A stretch of DNA of 64,000 nucleotides from Bemisia tabaci (taxonomy: Eukaryota; Arthropoda; Insecta; Hemiptera; Aleyrodidae): contig NC_092797.1 in NCBI RefSeq assembly GCF_918797505.1, positions 48,458,157 through 48,522,156 of the forward strand, given 5' to 3'. Numbering within the stretch: position 1 is the stretch's first letter; every line of letters starts with the position of its first letter. Positions 22,572 through 33,771 of the stretch are shown here, piece after piece. The notes beneath the pieces were generated by a model. That model did not search any database, was not told the origin of the DNA, and saw only the letters and a program-made list of their open reading frames with translations. The translations under genes were made by a program, and so were the position numbers.

Positions 22572-22763
22572 TTGTTGAATAGCTATCGAATGACTTTGAT
22601 CGATACATAGCATTGTGAAGATAGGGGATTATCGATTGTTGAATCGTTATCGAATGACCTTGATCGATATACAGCATTGTGAAGATAGGGAGTTATACAT
22701 TTTTGATTCGTTATCGAATGACCTTGATCGATATTATAGCATTGTGAAGATAGGGCGTTATCG
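22572..22763. repeat. Tandem repeat, three 64-bp units
   Basis: Unit starts are at 22572, 22636 and 22700. Each unit has GTTATCGAATGACCTTGATC (or a close variant), then AGCATTGTGAAGATAGGG. The exact 64-bp period and high similarity mean the array is fairly young. A single diverged copy lies at about 16528. Confidence 0.88.
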
Positions 22764-23866
22764 AGCGAGTTCATTCGGAAACGGTTCAACAATCGCCCCC
22801 TGGACCGCTACTCGCATGGTCTGTTAAGAGACAAAAAAAGACAAATATCAGGATCAAGTGTAATTTCACTTCATGAATTAAGTTTTGCTTCCCCTTATTT
22901 GTAAATTAAGAAGCATTGAGAGGATCCGGTTAAGATCCTAAGCTAGAGTAATGGACATTTAAAGTCACGCGATTCCAAGTGGGTTGAATTAGCTGTGTGT
23001 AAAAGACTTCCCTTCGAGCATATAGTTATCGATGATTCAAACCAGTGATATGGGCTTAAAAATTCAAACTTCTAATTTATGATAAGCTTTTATTTTAATG
23101 TTCCAAAGCTTTATTTTACGAGGCAATCGGCGCCCTTTTCCTAGAATGCACTCGCAACTTCCATTCTTCTTGCCTGAAAAAAGTCGACCACTATCCGAAC
23201 GTTGAGGGGAGGTAGGAGATGTCGATCATTTTGCATATGCAGTGACATTGAAGAAACTAGATTTTCTGAAGTTTAGGAAAATAATCCAAATCGCTATAGT
23301 TACATAGACATACATACATTCAGTACATAGTCATTATAGTAGTTATAGTTACATAGTTATTCATGACTATGACGCTAAAGAACAGTAAATGCGTTTCTTC
23401 GCGACTTCGAAAATATCTGTTCATGTTTGGTTTTTCATGATAGAAAACTCACGAAGAGATTTTATCAAAGTTTTTTGTGAATTGTTTAACTCAGTCAAAA
23501 ATATTCCTTTCACAACGATACAGCGAGCTGATTATTGAAATTGAGGGACAGAGTGATAGACAAAATACTTACCACCTCTGTCCATTGCGACGACCCATTC
23601 TCACCAATAGGATCGCTCCATTTTCTCTTTTGGCCTCTTTGTCTACAGATTCATCTTACCATTTCAATAATCAGGTCGCTGACGTCATCAAAAAAGTTTC
23701 ATTGTCAGTATCGACCACTTGCCACGCTTGAGATCTAGAAGATTTACACTGTAATGGACCACTAAACAAGTTACGAATTAAAGGATTCTGATACATGTTT
23801 CTTATTCAAAATTTCACACAAAACACGATTCGCGCAACGAAAATTACTGAAACCAACTCCTAATGA
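22764..23866. other. Gene-free stretch with a partial fam10 copy
   Basis: A fam10 half lies at about 23590-23690 (CACCAATAGGATCGCTCCAT, TTTCAATAATCAGGTCGCTG). A run of ACATAGTTATAG-like words lies at 23300-23360. No gene is seen. Confidence 0.5.
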
Positions 23867-24648
23867 CAGGGCCGGATTTACCTACCTGCCGCCCATGGGC
23901 CGCTTGTTTTTTGCCGCCCCCTTCTCATTCGTTTTGAAACATCAATAAAAACCATCAAGTGAACGTGCCGGAGGGGGAGGGGTGCACAATGAGACGCGTT
24001 TACGTACTCGTGTTGGAATACATTTTTTGCGAAAGCCCTGTCAACAGTACTAGCAAAATTTTACGGAACTTTGCGCAAAAGTTAAGTTCCGTAAACATAT
24101 CTCTGTGTGAACAAGGTCCTCCGTGTGTAAGAAATGAACCAAAAAATTGAAAGAACGAACATAAATGTGGTTTAATAATTTTATCTTCCGCCGCTGCGCC
24201 GGGCTGATCGCACTGTGTTTGGCGCAATGCGTGAAGTATTCCTGCAGTCTTGTAGGCGCTATGCGTTTCACGCCGACCGCTGTTGACCGTACTGTGTGTG
24301 ACGCAATGCGTGAAGTATTCATGCACTCTTGTAGGAGCTAACATGTGTTACATGTCGACCGCAGTGCCGAGGGCTTGTCCTTTTCATCTCAAGTCCTCGT
24401 CATCATTCCTCTCTGCGCTGAGCTCCAGGCCAAATTGCGTGTTTAGTTCGTCTCTTAACTCGACTAATTGAAGATGCTGTCTATTTTATCACCGAAAAAC
24501 GATAAAATTAGAAATTACTATACTCTCAGGAAAGAGAGATTTTGTCCCCTTTTCTCATTGATAATTTTTTTTTTCTGAATCCGATTTTTTTTATACCTAC
24601 ATTTAAAAAAAGTGCAGGCCATGTGGCAGCCCCCTTAATTCGGTCCTG
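23867..24648. mobile_element. Second non-autonomous hAT element, 8-bp TSD with one mismatch
   Basis: Left end CAGGGCCGGATTTACC, right end TTAATTCGGTCCTG, imperfect inverted repeats of hAT type. Flanks are CCTAATGA (23859-23866) and CCTAACGA (24649-24656), 7 of 8 identical. Subterminal GCCGCCC and GGCAGCCCCC words are also typical of such ends. 782 bp, no transposase. It carries a fam8 repeat, which must have entered it or been captured. Confidence 0.78.
24179..24352 (+). repeat. fam8 dimeric repeat inside the second hAT element
   Basis: Two half-units with GCAATGCGTGAAGTATTC and CTTGTAGG(C/A)GCT, closely matching 15707-15878 in the same orientation. Confidence 0.75.
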
Positions 24649-26048
24649 CCTAACGAAGATATTAACGTTATTATTTCACATTGATTACAAGGAATTCGAA
24701 CTGCCTGCTCACAAGAAACTCAAAGCTCTACGTGAGTCAAATCGCGCACTACAACGGTTTCAGCAATCTTCTCAATCGAGCAATGTTCATTCCCGCCATG
24801 TGTTGTTCAAACTATAAGCAATTTGCTATAGCTGAGCCAAAGCGTCAAGATTGAGATTGCCAGATTTTTATATCGCAGAGACTGTCATGATAAATGTTTA
24901 GCGCGCGATGTGAATCACGTAGAGCATTGAGTTTTCATGAGCGGGTGGTTCGAATCCACGCATCAAGAATCATTAAATATCTTCGTAAGGAGTTGATTTC
25001 GGTAATTTTCGTTGTGCGCATCGTGTTCTACGTGAAAATTTGGTTAAGAAACATGAATCAGAATGCTGAAATTCGTACCTTGTCTAGTGGTCCATTGAAT
25101 AGAGTCTGAAATGAAGTTGCGCAAGAAACGCAGAACCCAAACAAATTTATGAATGAACGCAGCCAGCGACGCAAACTCGAAGAGAGTGCGGGAGGAGGAG
25201 GAGGAGGAGAGAGATAAGGTCATTCAATTAACACTGAGGCGAAAAAGCATTTTGAGTGCATCCACGTCGGGATGGGGGGGGGGGGGGGTTGGCTAGTGAC
25301 CAGTGCGGGCCTTTAGGGATGAAGCCGCAACGGAGAGGAAGGAGAAGGGGGGCACCGCAAAGAATATCGAATGGACACCGTTCTTCAGATACTCTCTTCG
25401 AAGACGCCAAATTGAGTGGAAAAGAAATCCGGCTCATCATCGTAAAAATTGGGATTTGCATTCATGAACCATTTATACGTCGAATGTCAAAATACTCAAA
25501 ATCAATTCTGGGTAATTACGAGCTTTTGCGGTAAAAGGGCGTATGAGTTGCTTGCAATGCTGCTGAGATTGCGAAATTTTTCATAGCGTTTGCTGCGTAT
25601 GAAATTCATTCGCAGTCGACTTGATTTCTTACGATGGTGAGTAAAAACTCGGAGCAGATTCAGGGAAAAATTCGTAGCAGATACGTCGGATAAGTTTCTT
25701 TCAACTAGAGAACTACCGAAATTATAAATTTCCACGTGACGCGTTGCTAAAACCGCGACTGTCGTTCTATTTTTGAAATCACGTCAGAGAAACTGATTGC
25801 GCCCTCATATCTGTCGATATGCAATGTTAGCCACTCAGAAGTTGAAATAGTTGTATTATGTAGATTGAGATTGAATAGTCGAAAACTTCATTCTGGCACT
25901 TATCATTGTCTTCCGTATACGGCAGCATTGTCAACAACTTTTAATAAGGTGATTTTGACTTCAAAGGACCTTTCAAGAGGCCCAGGCACTTTTAGAGTTG
26001 CTGGACATGATGTTCGACTGCCCCAAGCAAGGTTCCTGCCGAGGAGTG
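24649..26048. other. Gene-free stretch with a weak Pol III-like B box
   Basis: GGTTCGAATCC at about 24948-24958 is a perfect B box in a vaguely tRNA-like setting, but stems do not fold well, so at best this is a decayed tRNA or SINE. A G-run (about 25274-25288) and GAGGAGGAG repeats near 25193-25210 are simple sequence. Confidence 0.4.
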
Positions 26049-26305
26049 TGCCATGACCAGGACCAGGGAAAAACGGCGTATGAACATCCAAATGTTGCCA
26101 TATTTGCTCTAAAAAAATACCAAAATTTGAGGAAAGTCTTTAATATTTTTTATTAACATTTTCAGACATAATAGATCAAATTACGATCAAAATTCCCTGA
26201 AAATTTGGAGGAAGAACGTTCACAAGTTTCCCCGAAACTTCGTGATTTTTTTAAGGGAGCTTCGAAACGTCCGACGTCTCATACGCTGTTCTTCCTAGCA
26301 TGGCA
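26049..26305. mobile_element. fam6 palindromic MITE
   Basis: Left TGCCATGACCAGGACCAGGG then AAAAACGGCGTATGA; right TCATACGCTGTTCTTCCTAG then CATGGCA. A left half of another copy follows at about 26467-26530 (GTGCTACGGAAAACCGCCGT). Confidence 0.6.
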
Positions 26306-26830
26306 GTGTTGTTGTCACCGTCTTTCGAGTATTCGCAGCACGCATGGTGACAACTCATCACTCAGTTGCGCCACGCCGCGGCTTGGACCCGATCCGAATC
26401 CGCCACGGCCAATGTCAGAACTTGACCCCGAGTCTTGGAGAGCATATTCTCGTACACAGGGGGAGTACTGCCGTGCTACGGAAAACCGCCGTAAGCATTT
26501 GAATGTTGCCAAATTGTCTCTCAAAAAAGATTTATTTTTGAAGAACGTCCTGATACTCAAAAAAATCTTTTTTTTGAAAACCTTTTCTCCACTCAAAATT
26601 CCTGGTTCTACTGGACCTCAGTATCATGAATATGGGTAAAATTTCGATCTCACCCATTACACATTTGTAAACTCCTTTTTGCTGTAGCTGACGTTTGAAA
26701 TAGGTCTGTTCGACTTATGTATGGATATCTATCCAGCATGTAGTTCGATATGCCAAGTAACCACTAACCAGTATAATAAGGCATACGAGTACGGTTCTTG
26801 GAGTAGTTAGAATCTTTTTTAGTAAATTAT

Positions 26831-26878
<48 letters not shown>

Positions 26879-27262
26879 TAAATTCAAGGCGAGAGCTCAA
26901 AAAACACTCTTTCAATGGGTCAAGACGCGCGGATCTGATGATCCCGTGGATCGGCCTGCTGCGGCGTGACGGTACATTTCTCGCACTTTCAGAGCGAGGC
27001 GTTCCGAATTTGAGTTACTGATTAACACAGGCGGCTCAACAACTCAGAAACTCGCGGTGTCTCATGGACCTGAAACCGATTCCAGTGAAAGTGCTATACT
27101 CATACCACACCGCGATCTTGACCGTAGTCATTGTGTACTCGTGAGTAGGTATTTTCGGCGTTCCAAGTCGTCTCTCGTGAGTCATAGCTCAAATTCAAGG
27201 CTTTGATTCATTCAGGAATGCACAGAGACAATATATTTTAGAGACCCTGTTCTGAAAATGTA
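26306..27262. other. Gene-free stretch with a poly(A) tract
   Basis: Contains a partial fam6 copy at about 26467 and an uninterrupted run of about 42 A at 26835-26876. The tract gives an artificial poly-Phe ORF on minus. No flanking target duplication ties it to a retroposed gene. Confidence 0.5.
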
Positions 27263-27539
27263 CACTGAAAAAAAAATTCGGCTCTAGGAACCGGAAGTTT
27301 GTTGTCCCATATCATCCCAATTACTTGGTTTGTCAAACTGAATTTTCGGTTCGTGTAAACAAACATTCGGTGCATAAGACCGAACTTTGTTTGTTAGTTC
27401 ACTTTATACCGCTGAAGTTTGGTTGCTCAAACCGATAATTCGCTTTGACGAATCGAAAATTTGGTCTGACAAACCGAATCAGTGGGAATGATATGGAACG
27501 CCGAACTATGGTTCGACGACCGAACTTTTTTTTTCAGTG
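27263..27539. mobile_element. fam2 CACTG...CAGTG MITE, TSD TA
   Basis: 277 bp, CACTGAAAAAAAAATTCGG to CCGAAC then TTTTTTTTCAGTG, flanked by TA. The interior is rich in AACCGAA and TTCGGTT words in both orientations. This copy defines the intact ends of fam2. Confidence 0.88.
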
Positions 27540-28414
27540 TAAGCAATGTAAGCGGGTGAGACAGTAGTCACATTCGGAGGCTGTTCACGCTACTTTCATG
27601 GTTAATTCGTGAGCAATATTTTGCATAAGAAATAAAGTAAACTTCGCCTAATGATAATCGGTGTATGTCAGGTTAAGCACTTTGGTCTGCTGATTTTTGC
27701 AAATCTTGTGATTGCAAACCAATGGGTATGTTGCACATTACAGCTAAATCAAAAATAAGAGTCATTTCTTGTAGGAAATGGCTCGAAAATCAGTATGAGC
27801 TCATCGGAAAAGTCTGATTCACACTACTAACTTCACAATTTGTGTAAGAGATGTGCGTTTTTTAAGCCATAATTTTAATATTTTTTCCATCCAACCCCTG
27901 TGGTTTAGAATGCTCCTCAATATTTAACACAGCCGACACCAACCTGCCAAAACACACGTGACGAGATGGGATCTAATCAACCGACATGCTTACTTTTTTC
28001 TTGCGCTGATAAAGGCCATGGTGCTTCCTCACGATTTGCGCGCAGAAGCGTCAACCATGTTGAATATTATGTACAATAATTTTGGGCAAGGGTTGGACGG
28101 AACGACTCCTCTCACGAAATGTTCACCTTTGCTGCAGTATATCGTTTTTGAGGCGGGAAGCTTAAAAAACACATATTTTCGAAGCACAGGTTATGAAGTT
28201 ATAAGTTAGAACCACCCTTCCATGCATGCAGGAGCGACTTTTGAAGGTTGTCAACACAGCTCCTCCTTCATTTTAAAGTATGTAAAACTATGTACTCTTC
28301 TTAAAAATCTATATTTTCAATGGATTTTAATGGAAGAATGACAGTGTTGCCAACTTGAAAAATTGCCTCTGCTTCCATCTCAGGACGCAGAGGAAGAAGA
28401 TCTGACAAGGGATA
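27540..28414. other. Stretch without a recognised gene
   Basis: An 83-codon frame at 27958-28209 has protein-like composition (hydrophobic and charged residues mixed) but matches no family I know and lacks clear splice borders. Otherwise AT-rich. Confidence 0.4.
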
Positions 28415-29368
28415 TAGTCCAGGCAATAGGGAAGTTCTTGGGGAAAATTTCCCGGAAAACTTTTTGATGAGTGATTCCTATGTATTTTTAGACGCTGAAT
28501 CCGAATATCGCATTTGTGTAAAGATCTTTTCGCCGCTAAAGCCGCCATTTTGAAAAAATGGCCTAAAAATGGCCTAAAATCCCAATTTTTGAAAATATCT
28601 CGCTTATTTTTGATTTTTTGACCAAAGTAGTTATTTTCAAAAATAAACTACATAAAATTCTAAAGAAAACAAGTTCTTATCAATTTTTTGATATGACTGA
28701 AATTTAAGCCGCCAGAGCGCGCTGAAAAAACCGCCGAAATTCGAATTTCGCCAAACTTGCGCTTTTCTCGTGAATAACTTTTCTCGGGGTGACTCTACGT
28801 GAAAAATCTTAACTATTAAACTTATAGAGCAACAAATGTAATACTAGGAGTTGCTTTTTTTATTTATCTTAATCCTGGACGCCACTGACAAGTTTTTGAA
28901 GTTGGACTGAAAAAAGCTGAACCGAGCATGGACAGGGCTCGCCAGTATCTGCGTAATTACTCTTCTGTGGACTTTTCTAGGGGACTTATTTACGAGTCAG
29001 ATTGTAAAATTTCATTGGAAGGTGACCCCCCCCCCCCCCCGAAGACCCCCTAATAATTAAATGTCACAAATTACCCCGCCCCCCCCTCACTCTCGCAATT
29101 TCCGCTGTTGGCGCAATTCATTTTAGTGAAAGAAACGTGAATTCAATGATTTCATCGGTGATATTTCGAGTAACATTAATAATCCATCAGGTAATTTCTA
29201 TAAGTTTTCATGAATAATTGCTCATTTTTGGACGGGAAGAGGGAAAATGGACGGAAAAAAGCTTACTTTAAAGTAGACGGAATGTATGTACATTTGCATA
29301 GTTTTTTCAAGTTGCAATAAAAACATTTCAGAGTTCTCTTAATTTTCACAAATCAAGCAAGTTTTGAA
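28415..29368. repeat. Left arm of the long inverted repeat
   Basis: Runs from TAGTCCAGGCAAT to CAAGCAAGTTTTGAA and pairs with 30045-31009. It includes a C-run at about 29027-29041 and AATGGCC words shared by both arms. Its inner end overlaps the start of the loop reading frame by about 48 bases. Confidence 0.88.
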
Positions 29369-29989
29369 AATAAACAGAATCTTGGGTCTTTGCCACCAAC
29401 TGAGAAGGCTGCAGCAGAGCATGCATTCCGAACTCATTTGCAGGTTCAGGAGTGGCAGGGTGAGAAAAACGATCCTTGCAATTGGGACTGGAAAGCCACC
29501 AAAAATGGGCTAACGCCTATAACAACTTTGGATTCACCAGCTCCCGAAAATATTTTAAAGCTAATTGCCTGCAAATGCAAGAAAGGTTGCCGCAAGACTT
29601 GTGGGTGCCGTAAAAATGGCTTACGATGCACCATTCTCTGTCAGATGTGCAATCAATCCTCCGATAATTTTCAAATGGAACATACCCTACAAGGAGAGGA
29701 AGAGGAAGGATACGTCGATGAACCGGAAATTATGACATTCTAAGATGATAATCAGGATTGTGAATCTGGCTCATCTACGTCATCAACTGATCAAAAATCT
29801 GAAGCAGACAGTGAATATGACGAAAGAGACCTGGAAATTGAAAAACCAGCAACAAGGGTACTGCGCTCAAGCAAAGCAGTGCAACGTATTGATCCGGAAA
29901 CATCCAATCAAAAAAACAAGAACTCAGATGTGCCACAAACTGATCTAACGAAAATTCCAAGACCATCTACAATGCGCTGTAGAGAATAA
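29321..29989 (+). pseudogene. Broken CXC-like cysteine-cluster ORF, C-terminal fragment
   Basis: Counting from the Leu codon at 29390 as 1, the frame reads LPPTEKAAAEHAFRTHLQVQ, then DWKATKNGLTPI, then eight cysteines at 61, 63, 67, 71, 73, 80, 84 and 87 in the pattern of tesmin/TSO1-like CXC zinc-binding modules, then an acidic tail. A TAA at 29741 stops it, but the same frame stays open for 81 more codons (Glu/Ser/Lys-rich) to TAA at 29987. This looks like the C-terminal end of a larger protein of a type I recall as multi-copy and function-unknown in arthropod genomes. The single in-frame stop suggests recent decay, or possibly readthrough. There is no obvious N-terminal part nearby. Confidence 0.6.
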
Positions 29990-30044
29990 TTCGGTAGATA
30001 CTTGATTTGCATTTTTTAACTTTGTATATGCACAGTACAATTTC

Positions 30045-31009
30045 TTCAAAACTTGCTTGATTTGTGAAAATTAAGAGAACTGTGAAATGTTTTTATTGCA
30101 ACTTGAAAAAACTATGCAAATGTACATACATTCCGTCTACTTTAAAGTAAGCTTTTTTCCGTCCATTTTCCCTCTTCCCGTCCAAAAATGAGCAATTATT
30201 CATGAAAACTTATAGAAATTACCTGATGGATTATTAATGTTACTCGAAATATCACCGATGAAATCATTGAATTCACGTTTCTTTCACTAAAATGAATTGC
30301 GCCAACAGCGGAAATTGCGAGAGTGAGGGGGGGGCGGGGTAATTTGTGACATTTAATTATTAGGGGGTCTTCGGGGGGGGGGGGGGGGTCACCTTCCAAT
30401 GAAATTTTACAATCTGACTCGTAAATAAGTCCCCTAGAAAAGTCCACAGAAGAGTAATTACGCAGATACTGGCGAGCCCTGTCCATGCTCGGTTCAGCTT
30501 TTTTCAGTCCAACTTCAAAAACTTGTCAGTGGCGTCCAGGATTAAGATAAATAAAAAAAGCAACTCCTAGTATTACATTTGTTGCTCTATAAGTTTAATA
30601 GTTAAGATTTTTCACGTAGAGTCACCCCGAGAAAAGTTATTCACGAGAAAAGCGCAAGTTTGGCGAAATTCGAATTTCGGCGGTTTTTTCAGCGCGCTCT
30701 GGCGGCTTAAATTTCAGTCATATCAAAAAATTGATAAGAACTTGTTTTCTTTAGAATTTTATGTAGTTTATTTTTGAAAATAACTACTTTGGTCAAAAAA
30801 TCAAAAATAAGCGAGATATTTTCAAAAATTGGGATTTTAGGCCATTTTTAGGCCATTTTTTCAAAATGGCGGCTTTAGCGGCGAAAAGATCTTTACACAA
30901 ATGCGATATTCGGATTCAGCGTCTAAAAATACATAGGAATCACTCATCAAAAAGTTTTCCGGGAAATTTTCCCCAAGAGCCCCTATTTGATGCCCAATTG
31001 CCTGGACTA
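30045..31009. repeat. Right arm of the long inverted repeat
   Basis: Reverse complement of the left arm, starting TTCAAAACTTGCTTGATTTG and ending ATTGCCTGGACTA. It has an extra ~11 bases near 30985-30998. ORFs in both arms that begin MAALAAKRSLHK are the same arm sequence read twice, not two genes. Confidence 0.88.
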
Positions 31010-32936
31010 ATAGGTAAGCCACCGACTCGGCGGCTGAAATATCGGACCCAGAAAACTTATTACTGTTAATCCTGTTTTCCGCCGGTGCAGTGAGGCAGCG
31101 GCAGATAAGACGTTTCTGATTTCAAGCCGCCGGGTTTATGAAGCACGGCCGCGATTTTCGTTACAGCGCGGAACAAATGTAAAAGGCGTGTAACTCAGTG
31201 TCCACTCAGCGGCGGACATAAGCAACATGCAGCGCAGCACGAGAACACTCGTTGTAGGAACCGAGGTGATTTCTCACAGCGACCGGCTGCGGCAAGGCAA
31301 GGCGATAGTAACTCCACTGCGGCGTACAGGTGCGCTAAAACATACGCATGGAACGTCTGACATGTTGTAGAAGTCGTCTGTCTGACCTGCGGCACCTCTT
31401 TCACGAAGTTACGCTAGAGAGTAGTTTCTGACGTGAATACTCGATATTTATTTGTTTAAATTCAGGGTCCGAGAGCTTATGACGTTCGTGAAAAATAAAG
31501 AATGGAGAATTTGCAGGTGTCTGAAATTTGATGAATTTCGTGTTTAAGTGGAAACTATTGAATTAACTGAACACGAGGATACCCTTGGTTCATGAATTGA
31601 ACGATTATTCGAGAAGATATGACAAAATGATCCAATCTGCTAAAATATGTGTGTTTAAATAGAAAATGCCGCCAGGCGGTGCATTTTCTCACTTTTAAAT
31701 ATATTTTTATACTATTTCCCGTATCAGAAAAAAATCATAAAAAATATTGTGAAATCAGCTCTCTAAGTACTTTCAGATGAAGCAATAAAAAATTTGCGTG
31801 CAAATTCTCCATTTCAATGATTACAATGGACCGTAGTTGTTGTTCCTTACACTCAGGATGTCTACCTACCACAAGTAAAGGTGAGAAAAAGCGGAAGGTA
31901 TGAAGAAATTGGATGTCATCAGGAAAAACCATCACGAAAATCGGTCCTGGATTAAGAAATTCCGAGTGCATCGAGCATTTTTAACTCCATAGTTTAGTAC
32001 GACGTTCGAAGTTACAAAATTTGATTAAATTCATTAAATTTGTCGCTATATAAAACAAAACCAGTGTCAATATACTCGCAATAAAATCAGGAAATTTCAC
32101 ATTAAAAATTAGGACATTTAATTATGAACATCAGGAAAATCCAAAATGAAATTACAGTTGACACCTTGTATAACTCCTCCTTTCCTTAGGGAGCCTTTAT
32201 AGAGTTTTTATTAAGTCCAAGCGAGGTTAAAGGAAGCCTTCAACACCGCATCTCAGAATGAAGAATTTTCAGGAACCTTGTATAAAATTTAAGACCATTA
32301 TACTTTGAAAATTGATTTTTGCAAGAGATTCAAATGATTGCTATTCTGCAAAAATTACGAAGTGCAGAAGAAAAAATGTCGATAATTTTGAAAATTTAAG
32401 GGAAAGTCTGAGTTTACTTAGGGGTAGTTAAAGTCATAGAATTTTTCATTCTCACTCTATATTGTCTTTTCTGCCCTGATGCTTCCTTCTAATCCTTTCC
32501 ATCTAGGACCTTTTTTCCTGCTGTATTTCCGTGTTTGCAAGACGGAAGTTCTGTTCGCGAGTATCGGTTTTAAGTTTCTGCCCCCGTTTCGAACCCGAAA
32601 AATTACTTCCCCTCGAATTTCCGTTGCCTTTCAAAGTCGCAATGCTTAAGCCCTGATGTGATGAGCCATGCGTGAAAAAGTAGTTGCCGCTCTTAAATTT
32701 GTCAGGCGGCCAGGTTGCGGCGGGACTGTCACAAGTCTCAGAGCTCAGCGCAAGCAGAGCCACCAGCTGATTTGCATAATAACAAGCTATTCATTCACGT
32801 ACACCCACTGCAGCCAACTGTTTATAAAAATTCCCCTTTTTGTCCTTTTTATTCTGGTAAAAAAATAATAAAATTGTCGGTCAAATCGGATATAGTTGAT
32901 GAATTCAAATAATCCAAACCTACATAGATCCATAGG
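31010..32936. other. Gene-free stretch
   Basis: GC-richer at about 31070-31400, then AT-rich. ORFs of up to 86 codons have no recognised motif. No repeat ends. Confidence 0.5.
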
Positions 32937-33306
32937 TCATTTCAGGGGTAAAACTTTTTTTAAGACAGCCACAACAGCAATCATTTTCTCCCGACAATGC
33001 CTGATGAGCATTGCGTTGAATAGTATACGGGATGATATGATCATCTCCAGAGGTCCAAAACGAAACTTGTCCGTCCCCGGCAATTCCCGGTTAAAATCTA
33101 CTTCCCTTAGAAACTTTTCAAATTTTAATGCCAAAACTTGCAGAAAGCCGCAATTTTGTGTCGAAAGTGACTCAATATTGCAATACTTCAGATACTCTGG
33201 CAAGTACATGATCTCTGAAATACCCTGTCTCGGCGCATGCGAGCACCTCGAAATCCTTGCCTCTTCAAAATTAAACCTCTTCGATTTAAAAGTGAAATAA
33301 AACAGT
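32937..33306 (-). pseudogene. LRR-like (F-box/LRR type?) fragment
   Basis: On minus an uninterrupted frame of more than 115 codons runs from about 33306 to TGA at 32937. It contains RFNFEEARISRCSHAPRQGI followed by SEIMYLPEYLKYCNIES, which fits the spacing of cysteine-containing leucine-rich repeats (ISRCSH..x..GI.EI....L.YCNIESL). It then continues leucine-rich with VLALKFEKFLREVDF. An in-frame stop lies just upstream and no splice acceptor is convincing, so I take it as a fragment of a decayed LRR protein. Confidence 0.35.
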
Positions 33307-33651
33307 TAAATCCGCAGAATATGCAAAATCCGTCTCACCTGCACAAACTAAATTCGAGAGAGCGCAGCAAGTTTGCAAATTGTCATGATTTTTGACAAAA
33401 TAGCAGTGAAGTACGGGTAATTGGTTGTTGGGGGAGTGCAGTTAAAACGGCTATCTTTGCTTTTTTTTGGGTTGAAAGTTCAGTTCTTATGAGCGAAAAC
33501 TCAAGATCTCCATATCAACTGCAGTTCAATCAGTGTAACCTAAGTTTAATGGGGAGGCTCGGGTGACAACTGCAGTTATTAAAAAAATTGAGTTATAAAT
33601 TATTTTAACAAAAGTAGTCTTTAATTAATTTATTCTAAAAAAATTCACAAC
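33307..33651. other. Gene-free stretch
   Basis: AT-rich, no repeat ends or coding signal seen. Confidence 0.45.
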
Positions 33652-33765
33652 TGGAATCCAATTTTTAGCATCAAAAAGTGAGTTTTAACATTCTTTCCGT
33701 CATATGGCTCCATGTTGTTTTTAAACTTTGCACACCTATTTCTTGAAATGGTAAAAACTGCCTTT
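33652..33765. repeat. Interspersed repeat, pair with 4788-4905
   Basis: Same orientation and order of phrases as 4788-4905. It directly precedes a fam2 element. Confidence 0.6.
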
Positions 33766-33771
33766 TCTCTG

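Larger units (their letters stand above)
28415..31009. mobile_element. Long-arm fold-back element, ~950-bp inverted arms, candidate TSD ATA
   Basis: The left arm 28415-29368 and the right arm 30045-31009 are near-identical inverted copies. They start TAGTCCAGGCAAT and end ATTGCCTGGACTA. ATA flanks both sides (28412-28414 and 31010-31012), a candidate 3-bp duplication. The arms differ by an ~11-bp indel near the outer end and a few bases. The 676-bp loop carries a broken CXC-like reading frame. Arms of this length and similarity imply recent origin or gene conversion. No transposase is recognised; the superfamily is open. Confidence 0.8.

Noticed and set aside
22572..22763. CRISPR array
   Set aside because: The 64-bp units are contiguous and fully repeated, with no unique spacers, and the DNA is eukaryotic.
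24940..24965. Intact tRNA gene at the GGTTCGAATCC box
   Set aside because: Only the B box fits; acceptor and anticodon stems do not form.
26715..26915. Minus-strand ORF with a poly-Phe run
   Set aside because: Artefact of the 42-base A tract.
27958..28209. 83-codon ORF with protein-like composition
   Set aside because: No known family, no splice signals or start context. Kept only as a remark in the stretch description.
28415..31009. Assignment of the fold-back element to Polinton/Maverick or to Harbinger
   Set aside because: Polintons have 6-bp duplications and carry viral-type genes; Harbinger duplications are normally TWA. Here the flank is ATA and no transposase or integrase is present.
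28327..31069. Two ORFs starting MAALAAKRSLHK on opposite strands
   Set aside because: They are the same arm of the inverted repeat read in both orientations, not a gene pair.
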